Shown here: piece after piece, positions 8,101-15,500 of the stretch | Numbering within the stretch: position 1 is the stretch's first letter | Layout of the letters: every line of letters begins with the position of its first letter | Assembly (NCBI RefSeq): GCF_015751785.1 | Contig: NZ_JADOTY010000001.1 | Span: forward strand, 682,001-746,000 | Direction of reading: 5' to 3' | DNA from: Micromonospora vinacea | GTDB lineage: Bacteria > Actinomycetota > Actinomycetes > Mycobacteriales > Micromonosporaceae | Length of the DNA stretch: 64,000 nt | Translations under genes and position numbers: made by a program | Notes under the pieces: generated by a model | What the model was told of the DNA's origin: nothing | The model's input: the letters and a program-made list of their open reading frames with translations, nothing else | Database searches by the model: none

Positions 8101-9876
8101 TCAGAGCGCCGGGTAGGCGTTGCGCATGAGCTCCTGGAACTGGGCGGAGAACCAGGCACCGGAGATCGGCGCGTCCGGCAGCGCTCCGGACGGGTTGTTG
8201 CCGTTTCGGGCGTTGCCGCCGTACGTCGGGTCGCACATCCGGTCGAAGCCCTTGCCCTCGTTGTTCGGGATCTCCTTGCTGGAGCCGTCCGACTCACCCG
8301 GCGGCTTCACCCAGACGTAGGCGTCGATGCCCGTCGCCGGGGTGGCCCGGGGCCGCTCACCAAGACCGGCACCAGCCTGGTTGCACCAGTTGCCGAGGTG
8401 GGCCCGGCGGTCGATGCGGCCACCGTTGACGTACGTGTCGACGCTCGTCGTCGCGCCCGGACCGGTGGGCCGGGCGGAGCCGCCCCAGCCGTTACGGGAG
8501 GTGTCGATCAGCATGCCGATGTTGGAGTTGAAGCCGACCGAGACCAACTGGTTGCGGAACGCCTGGGCGAACGACAGCTCGTCGACGTAGAAGTTCCAGT
8601 CGACCCACTTGGACTGCCGCACCGACTGACCGTTGACGTTGTCGGTGACCTTGAAGTACGGCTCCTGCAGCGCCGAGTAGTTCGCGGTGTTGGTGATGAA
8701 CCCGTGCACGTTGTTGACAGTGCTGCCGGAGGCGACCGCGGCGGTCTTCAGGATGTTGGAGGTCGGGACGAAGTTGGAGTCCCAGCCGAGCCAGCCGTGG
8801 TGGCCAGCGTCGATGTAGTTGTAGACGTTGCCGATCGCGCCCAGCTTGGCGAGGGCGTAGCCGACGCCGTTGACGTAGGCGCCGTTGGCCTTGACCGTGT
8901 CACACATGACAGTGCCGCCGGCCTGATCGGACGTGTTGGTGACCAGGTTCGGCAGGGAGTCGATCTCGATGATGTTGATGATCCGCAGGCTGCTGTACTT
9001 CGACTCGCCCTGGATCGCGGCGATCGGGTCGATGTACTGGGCCTTGTACTTCGGCAGCTCGTCCGGGCCCAGCTCACCGTTGGAGGCGAGCGCGGAGCAG
9101 TCCCGGCCGGGCAGGTTGTAGATCACGAACTGGATGTAGCCGGCGCCCTGGCGCAGCGCCTCGTCCAGGTGCTGCCGCACCCCGAAGGCCCCGTTGGAGC
9201 TGCTGTCCGGCGTACCGTTGATCGCGGCGATCCGGTCCAGCCAGACGGCGGTGGGGTTGTTGGAGATCCGGCTTCCGCCGGCCTCGGCGTCCGCCTTGGC
9301 CTTCCACTCCGGGTTCACGTAACCGCGCGCCCCGGCGTACGGGTTGTCGACCTTGGTGCCGGGCGGCGGCGTGGTGGGCGGCGGGTCGGTCGGCGGGGGC
9401 GTGGTCGGCGGCGGGTCGGTCGGCGGGGGCGTGGTCGGCGGGGTGGTGCCACCGTTGCAGACCACGCCGTTCAGCGTGAACGAGGTCGGCTTCGGGTTGC
9501 TGCCGCTCCACGCGCCGTTGAAGCCGATGCTCGTCGACGCGCCGGTGGCCAGGGTGCCGTTGTAGGACATGCTCCGGGCGGTGACCTGGCTGCCGGACTG
9601 GGTGAACGTGGCCGACCAGCCCTGCTGCACCCGCTGGCTGGAGTTGGGGAAGGTCCAGCCCAGCGTCCAGCCGTTCAGCGCGTCGCCGACGTTCTTGATG
9701 GTGACGCTCGCGGTGAAACCGCCGGGCCAGTCGTTGCTCGTGTACGCGATATCGCACTGCGTCGCGGCCTGCGCCGCGGTAACCGGAATCGTTACGAGCC
9801 CACCGGCGACCAGGGCACCCGCGCCGGCGAGCGCGAGGGCCCGGCGTGGGCCGGTTAGCCTTCTCCACACATTCAT
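8101..9876 (-). CDS. Secreted GH6 cellulase with N-terminal CBM2
   Basis: About 591 residues. The start at 9876 is preceded by AAGGAG. A signal peptide (basic MNVWRRLTGPRRALALA, hydrophobic core, cleavage near AAQAA) is followed by a CBM2 cellulose-binding module (residues about 39-140, two Cys, conserved Trp), a Thr/Pro linker with repeated TPPPTDPPPT, and a GH6 domain. GH6 signature 1 is FVIYNLPGRDCSALASNGE. The second signature reads IIEIDSLPN instead of the commoner EPDSLP, and the C-terminal loops (NWCNQAGAGLGERP, DRMCDPTYGG) resemble Cel6B-type exocellulases. Family knowledge: GH6 enzymes invert beta-1,4-glucan bonds, and Cel6B types release cellobiose from the non-reducing end. A CebR-like palindrome lies 258 bases upstream. 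Confidence 0.93.
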   Translation of the reverse strand: MNVWRRLTGPRRALALAGAGALVAGGLVTIPVTAAQAATQCDIAYTSNDWPGGFTASVTIKNVGDALNGWTLGWTFPNSSQRVQQGWSATFTQSGSQVTARSMSYNGTLATGASTSIGFNGAWSGSNPKPTSFTLNGVVCNGGTTPPTTPPPTDPPPTTPPPTDPPPTTPPPGTKVDNPYAGARGYVNPEWKAKADAEAGGSRISNNPTAVWLDRIAAINGTPDSSSNGAFGVRQHLDEALRQGAGYIQFVIYNLPGRDCSALASNGELGPDELPKYKAQYIDPIAAIQGESKYSSLRIINIIEIDSLPNLVTNTSDQAGGTVMCDTVKANGAYVNGVGYALAKLGAIGNVYNYIDAGHHGWLGWDSNFVPTSNILKTAAVASGSTVNNVHGFITNTANYSALQEPYFKVTDNVNGQSVRQSKWVDWNFYVDELSFAQAFRNQLVSVGFNSNIGMLIDTSRNGWGGSARPTGPGATTSVDTYVNGGRIDRRAHLGNWCNQAGAGLGERPRATPATGIDAYVWVKPPGESDGSSKEIPNNEGKGFDRMCDPTYGGNARNGNNPSGALPDAPISGAWFSAQFQELMRNAYPAL

Positions 9877-10476
9877 GCCACTGATCTCCTTGGGCGAGAC
9901 CGGGCCCACGTACGGCCCGGCGGGACGGCCCGATGGGCGTCCTACACGGACGGCCGTCGGCGCCAACGGGATTCTTGGGGGGCGCCCGACCCGGACGGGC
10001 GATGGTGGTGGTGGTGCCCGACCGAGACGTCGGCCGGTCGATCGGCGGCGGGTGTGTCGCCCGGTGAACCGGGTGCCCTCGACTCCCTGCCTGCACGGTG
10101 TGGCTCTCTGAACCGCGTTCGCCGATTCTTGCATGGGAGCGCTTCCATGGCAATGGCTCGATGCGTTGCCGGAGCCGTTTCGGACGATACCCCCGAGCCC
10201 GCCCGACCGGCACGCGCCGCCCGGACCCGCCGCTACCGGATGAGCGAGGCAGGCCGGGAACTGTGGGCGCGGAACACCGTGCCGTACCCCAGAAGGTCCC
10301 GGGCCGCCCGAGATGACGCTCGGCGCGGCGAAAGCCGCGTAGCACCCCTTCACCTCTTACCTGGACCAAAGGTCAAAACGCGAATCTTTCACTTCATAAG
10401 TCATGAAACCGTCTAACGTCGGTCTTAGCTCGGTTGTCGCCGGGCTCAGGACAACAGGGATGGAGTGACGCAGGTC
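9877..10476. other. Long divergent intergenic region
   Basis: About 600 bases separate the cellulase (minus) from the repeat-rich surface protein (plus). The left part holds the leader region of the cellulase; a CebR-like palindrome lies at 10134-10147. The part from 10360 to 10440 is markedly AT-richer than its surroundings and is the likely promoter of the plus-strand gene. The cellulase frame is open leftwards from 10353, but the upstream part encodes no conserved sequence and precedes a good ribosome site, so it is treated as non-coding. Confidence 0.55.
10134..10147. promoter_or_regulatory. CebR-like operator upstream of the cellulase
   Basis: TGGGAGCGCTTCCA differs by one base from the palindrome TGGGAGCGCTCCCA bound by the cellobiose-responsive LacI-family repressor CebR in Streptomyces and Thermobifida. 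It is 258 bases upstream of the GH6 cellulase start, a fitting target. Binding is inferred; no cebR gene is in the window. Confidence 0.75.
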
Positions 10477-11760
10477 ATGGCTAAGAAGATGCTCGGGAAG
10501 GTCGTTGCGGGCGCCGCGCTCGGCGGCGCGTCGCTCCTGGTGTTCGCACCGGGGATCGCGTTCGCCGACGGTCACGACGAAGGCAAGGTCTACGCCAAGC
10601 CGCACGTCGTGAAGGCTGGCGACGAGGTCAAGCTCCTCGAGATCTGCCCGGATCGGCAGGAGCACGCGTACGTGTGGTCCAAGGTCACCGGCAAGGTCAA
10701 GCTCAAGCCGGCACATGAGGACCGGGGTGAGGACCGCGAGTGGCGCGAGGAGGAGAACTCCTCCGACCACGACAAGGGCAAGGACGAGAACGGCAAGGAC
10801 CACGAGGGCAAGGACGAGAACGGCAAGGACGAGCACGGCAAGGACGACAAGGGCAAGGACCACGAAGGCAAGGACGAGAACGGCAAGGACGAGCACGGCA
10901 AGGACGACAACGGCAAGGACGAGAACGGCAAGGACGAGAACGGCAAGGGCGGCCAGGGTGGCGGCGCTGCCGCTGACGCCTACGGCGACGAGGACAGCAA
11001 GGACTGGAAGGGTGAGGAGCACGGCCAGGACGCCGAAGAAGGCCGTGACAAGAAGGACTGGGAGTCCAAGGACGAGCACGGCTCGGACAACGGCTCGGAC
11101 AAGGGCTGGGAGTCCAAGGACGAGCACGGCTCCGAGTACGGCTCGGACAACGGCTCCGACAAGGGCTGGGAGTCCAAGGACGAGCACGGCTCCGAGTACG
11201 GCTCGGACAACGGCTCCGACAAGGGCTGGGAGTCCAAGGACGAGCACGGCTCCGAGTACGGCTCGGACAACGGCTCCGACAAGGGCTGGGAGTCCAAGGA
11301 CGAGCACGGCTCCGAGTACGGCTCGGACAACGGCTCCGACAAGGGCTGGGAGTCCAAGGACGAGCACGGCTCCGAGTACGGCTCGGACAACGGCTCCGAC
11401 AAGGGCTGGGAGTCCAAGGACGAGCACGGCTCCGAGTACGGCTCGGACGAGCGTGGCGGTTACGGCAAGGACGAGCGCGGCTCGGACGAGCGTGGCCGGG
11501 ACGAGGAGCGCGAGTTCGTCTACTACGGCGAGGCCAAGGTCGACAAGGACGCCAAGCCGGGTCGCTACGAGCTCAAGGGCTCCTGCGGCGAGGGCGAGCT
11601 GGTCGTGCTGCCGCACGGCGGTGTCGACGGTGGTGACGGCGGCGTCAGCACCGGCACCGACCGGGGTCTGGCCACCGGCGGGGCGGGCCTGCTCGGCGCT
11701 GCCGCGCTCGGCGGGATCGTGCTGATGCGTCGTCGGCGGACCGATGGTTCGCTCGTCTGA
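10477..11760 (+). CDS. Repeat-rich surface protein with signal peptide and sortase-type C-terminus
   Basis: About 427 residues. A signal peptide (MAKKMLGKVVAGAALGGASL, cleavage near FADG) leads to a short beta-rich block with Cys57 (KAGDEVKLLEICPD), then some 275 highly charged residues, then a second beta-rich block with Cys370 (AKPGRYELKGSCGEGELVVL). The charged part has short GKDEN/GKDEH repeats (about 10770-10950) and then a perfect 20-residue repeat. The tail is a sorting-like signal: LATGG at residue 398, a hydrophobic helix and RRRR. A class F sortase gene overlaps its end, so covalent cell-wall attachment is likely. The two Cys blocks look like halves of one Ig-like domain split by the repeat region. 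A GTG 12 bases upstream is an alternative start. Confidence 0.85.
   Translation: MAKKMLGKVVAGAALGGASLLVFAPGIAFADGHDEGKVYAKPHVVKAGDEVKLLEICPDRQEHAYVWSKVTGKVKLKPAHEDRGEDREWREEENSSDHDKGKDENGKDHEGKDENGKDEHGKDDKGKDHEGKDENGKDEHGKDDNGKDENGKDENGKGGQGGGAAADAYGDEDSKDWKGEEHGQDAEEGRDKKDWESKDEHGSDNGSDKGWESKDEHGSEYGSDNGSDKGWESKDEHGSEYGSDNGSDKGWESKDEHGSEYGSDNGSDKGWESKDEHGSEYGSDNGSDKGWESKDEHGSEYGSDNGSDKGWESKDEHGSEYGSDERGGYGKDERGSDERGRDEEREFVYYGEAKVDKDAKPGRYELKGSCGEGELVVLPHGGVDGGDGGVSTGTDRGLATGGAGLLGAAALGGIVLMRRRRTDGSLV
11101..11448 (+). repeat. Five exact 60-bp tandem repeats plus a 48-bp partial copy
   Basis: Units at 11101, 11161, 11221, 11281 and 11341 are identical at every base, and 11401-11448 repeats the first 48 bases. 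Each encodes a 20-residue unit beginning KGWESKDEHG and continuing SEYGSDNGSD. A shortened copy lacking the SEYG segment precedes them from about 11062. The lack of silent changes points to recent expansion or homogenisation. Confidence 0.97.
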
Positions 11761-12460
11761 CGTGACGACGACACCGGCCGGCGGCCGCCACGGGAAACCG
11801 TGGCGTGCCGCCGGCACGGCCGTCGTCGTCACCCTGGCCATGATCGGCGCCGGCATGATCGGCGCCTCCCTGAAGACCACGCCTACTCCCCGGCCGCCGC
11901 AGCCGCTGGCCCAGGCCGGCCCCGAGGTCACCCCGCCGGCGGGCACCGCCGACGATGCTCCAGCGGTCGACGGGCAGCCGGCCGGTCAGGCGGCGGCCGG
12001 CTTGGCCCGTTCGGCACCGACCAGCATCGAGATCCCCCGGATCGGTGTCGACGCGACGATCATGTCGTTGGGCACCAACCCGGACGGCACCGTCCAGGTC
12101 CCTCCGCTGGACAAGGCCGACCAGGCCGGTTGGTACGAGCCCGGTGCGAGCCCGGGCGAGACGGGTAACGCGGTCATCGTCGGGCACGTGGACTCGGCGG
12201 TGCTCGGCCCGGCCGTCTTCTTCGACCTCGGCGCTCTCACCCCCGGCGACACCGTCACCGTGCGCCGCGCCGACGGAGTGCCGGCCACCTTCACTGTCGA
12301 CTCGGTGAAGTCGTACCCGAAGACTGCCTTCCCCACCGAGTTGGTCTACGGACCGAGCGACCGACCCAGCCTGCGGGTGGTCACCTGCGGCGGTCAGTTC
12401 GACGAGGCCGCGAAGAGCTACCCGGACAACATCGTCGTCTTCGCCACCCTGGCGGCCTGA
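11744..12460 (+). CDS. Class F sortase
   Basis: A 238-residue membrane-anchored transpeptidase: N-terminal hydrophobic segment (AAGTAVVVTLAMIGAGMIGA), Pro/Ala-rich spacer, then a class F sortase domain from IEIPRIGVDATIMSLG to the end. The catalytic His is in NAVIVGHVDS and the catalytic Cys in LRVVTCGGQFD. The usual arginine-bearing strand near the end reads AAKSYPDNIVVFA, with Lys at one position where I would expect Arg; which residue is catalytic is uncertain. The ATG overlaps the end of the repeat-rich surface gene by 17 bases (a GTG at 11762 is an alternative), so the two are a coupled substrate-enzyme pair. Family role: attaching surface proteins to the cell wall. Confidence 0.9.
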   Translation: MVRSSDVTTTPAGGRHGKPWRAAGTAVVVTLAMIGAGMIGASLKTTPTPRPPQPLAQAGPEVTPPAGTADDAPAVDGQPAGQAAAGLARSAPTSIEIPRIGVDATIMSLGTNPDGTVQVPPLDKADQAGWYEPGASPGETGNAVIVGHVDSAVLGPAVFFDLGALTPGDTVTVRRADGVPATFTVDSVKSYPKTAFPTELVYGPSDRPSLRVVTCGGQFDEAAKSYPDNIVVFATLAA

Positions 12461-12477
12461 TCGGCGACTAACGAAAC

Positions 12478-12515
12478 GGTCCGGCCGGTCGGGGTCACCC
12501 CCGACCGGCCGGACC
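12478..12515. terminator. Bidirectional hairpin, 17-bp perfect stem
   Basis: Arms 12478-12494 (GGTCCGGCCGGTCGGGG) and 12499-12515 are exact reverse complements around TCAC. It lies between the convergent sortase and glutamate dehydrogenase genes. Confidence 0.88.
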
Positions 12516-12535
12516 GCGTCCGGCGTATACCTGAA

Positions 12536-15500
12536 TCAGGCGGCTGCCGAGGTCCGCACCAGGGTGCGGATCTGACGCAGCAGCACCGACAGTGCGGCGA
12601 GATCCGCCCGCGACTCGTCGAACTCCCCCATCGCCCGTCGGGCGCGGTGGATGGAGGTGGCGTTCGACTGCTCCCACTGCTGCACCCGCTCGTGCGGCGG
12701 CAGGTCGCCCGGGGTGGAGTCGAGTACCTCCGCGGTGAGCGCGGCCAGCGCGGCGTACAGGTCGTACCGCAGCGCCATCCGGGCCAGCGTCTGCCAGCGG
12801 TCCTCCCGCGGCAGCAGGGAGATCTTCGACAGCAGCGAGTCCACCCGGAACAGGTCGGACAGCACGAAGTAGACCGAGGCCACCTCGCTGACGTCCCGCC
12901 CGCTGGCGTTCGCCGTCTCCACCACGTCCATCAGGCCGAAGCTGTACATCAGCCGGGTCGCCCGCTCCGCCAGCTCGCGGGGCAGCCCACGCTCGGTCAT
13001 CGAGTCCATGTGCGCGGCGATGCCCTGGCGCTCGTTGCCGTAGAACAGCTCCTCAAGACCCGGCAGCAGTCGGGTGACCCCGTCACGCAGCCGGGCGATC
13101 TCGGCCGGCACGTCGATCGGCGAGCGCCGGTTGGAGACCAGCCACCGCACCGCCCGGTCGAGCAGCCGGCGGGTGTCCAGGTAGACGCTGGTCTGCAGCT
13201 CCGGCGCCACCTTGTTGTCCAACGCCTCGATCGCGTCCCACAGGTCGCGCAGGCCGAACACCTCGCTGACCACCACGTATGCCCGGATCACGTCGGCCGC
13301 GCTGGCCGCCGTCTCCTCGACCACCCGGAAGATGAACGAGATGCCACCCCGGTTGATCGCCTCGTTGACCAGCACTGTGGTGACGATGTCCCGGCGCAGG
13401 CGGTGCCGGCCCATCCGGTCGGCGAACCGCTCGCGCATCGGCGTCGGGAAGTAGTTGACCAGTACGTCGGTCGTCCACTCCTCGTCTGCCAACCCCTCGG
13501 TGAGGATCTCCCGCTCCAGGACGATCTTCACGTACGCGAGCAGCACCGCGAACTCCGGCGCGGTCAGGCCGGACTCGCTGCGGACCGCCAGTTCCTCGTC
13601 CGGCGGCAGCGCCTCCAACGCCCGGTCCAACCCGCCCGACCGCTCCAGCTCGTTGATCATCCGGCGGTGAACCGGGAGCAGCGATGCGGCCTGGGCCTGG
13701 GCGTTGTTGATCGCCCGAGCCTGGTCGTAGTTGTCCCGCAGCACCAGCTCCGCGACCTCGTCGGTCATCCCGGCCAGCAGCTCGTCGCGGTCGGCCATGG
13801 TCAGCTCACCGTCGGCCACCGCCGTGTTGAGCAGGATCTTGATGTTCACCTCGTGGTCGGAGGTGTCCACCCCGGCCGCGTTGTCGATGAAGTCCGTGTA
13901 GATCCGGCCACCGGTCAACGCGTACTCGATCCGGCCGAGCTGGGTCCAACCCAGGTTGCCACCCTCGCCCGCCACCCGGCAGCGCAGGCTGCGCCCGTCG
14001 ACCCGGATCGCGTCGTTGGACTTGTCGCCCACCTCGGCGTTGGTCTGGGTGGAGGCCTTGACGTAGGTGCCGATGCCGCCGTTCCAGAACAGGTCCACCG
14101 GGGCGGTGACGATCGCCTTCATCAGGTCCTGCGGCGACAGTTGCGTGACGTCGTCGTCCAGGCCGATCGCCGCCCGGACCTGCGGGGTGATCGGAATGGA
14201 CTTCGCGGTACGCGGGAAGATGCCGCCACCTGCCGAGATCAGCTCCGGGTTGTAGTCCTCCCAGGAGGAACGGGGCAGGTCGAACAGCCGTCGACGCTCC
14301 GCGTACGAGGTGGCGGCGTCCGGCTCCGGGTCGAGGAAGATGTGCCGGTGATCGAAGGCGGCCACCAGCCGGATGTGCTCGGAGAGCAGCATCCCGTTGC
14401 CGAAGACGTCGCCGGACATGTCACCGACGCCGACCACAGTGAAGTCCTGGGTCTGGGTGTCCAGGCCCAACTCCCGGAAGTGGCGCTTGACCGACTCCCA
14501 GGCGCCCCGGGCGGTGATGCCCATCTTCTTGTGGTCGTAGCCGGCGGATCCGCCGGACGCGAACGCGTCACCCATCCAGAAGTTGTGCGCCTTGGAGATC
14601 TCGTTGGCGATGTCGGAGAACGTCGCAGTGCCCTTGTCGGCCGCCACCACCAGGTACGGGTCGTCGCCGTCGTGCCGGACCACGTCCTCGGGCGGCACGA
14701 TCTGCCCGCTGACGATGTTGTCGGTGACGTCCAGCATCGCGCCGACGAACTCCTGGTAGCAGGCGACCGCCTCGTCCCGGTCACCCGGCTTCTGCTTCAA
14801 CACGAAGCCGCCCTTGGCGCCGACCGGCACGATCACGGTGTTCTTCACCATCTGCGCCTTGACCAGGCCCAGCACCTCGGTACGGAAGTCCTCCCGACGG
14901 TCGGACCAGCGCAACCCGCCCCGGGCCACCGGCCCGAACCGCAGGTGCACACCCTCGAACCGGGGCGAGTAGACGAAGATCTCGAACTTCGGTCGCGGCG
15001 CCGGCAGGTCCGGAATGGCCTGCGGGTCGAGCTTGAACGCCACGTACGCCTTCGGTCGCCCGTCGGCGCGCTTCTGGTAGAAGCTGGTCCGCAGGGTGGC
15101 CTCGATCAGCGTCAGGTACGAGCGCAGGATCCGATCCTGGTCGAGGCTCGCCACGTCGTCCAGCGCGCCCCGGATCGTCTCCACCAGCTCACCGCTGCGC
15201 TGCTGCCGCTGCTCGGTGCTCGACTCGCCCGGCGCGAACCGGGTCTCGAACAGCTCCACCAGCAACGCGGCGAGCTTCGGGTACGCGATGAAGGTCTGCT
15301 CCATGTAGTCCTGTGAGAAGACCGTGCCGGCCTGCCGCAGGTACTTCGCGTACGCCCGCAGCACCACCACCTGCCGCCAGGTCAGCCCGCCGCGCAGCAC
15401 CAGCTCGTTGAACCGGTCCACCTCGGCCTCACCGCGCCAGGCCGCCGCGAAGGCGTTCTCCACGTGCGGGCGCACCTCGGCCAGCTCGTGATGCCCCTCG

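Noticed and set aside
4797..8297. A very long open frame on the minus strand across the symporter region
   Set aside because: It is antisense to well-supported genes, has an Arg/Gly/Asp/His-rich composition typical of GC-rich shadow frames, and no conserved motif.
11101..11448. Periodic 60-bp array considered as a CRISPR
   Set aside because: Units are contiguous with no spacers and are in frame inside a coding region.
10357..11946. A 529-codon minus-strand frame with Val/Leu repeats over the surface-protein repeats
   Set aside because: The repeats come from the plus-strand 60-bp and 15-bp units read backwards; the plus frame has a signal peptide, anchor and coupled sortase.
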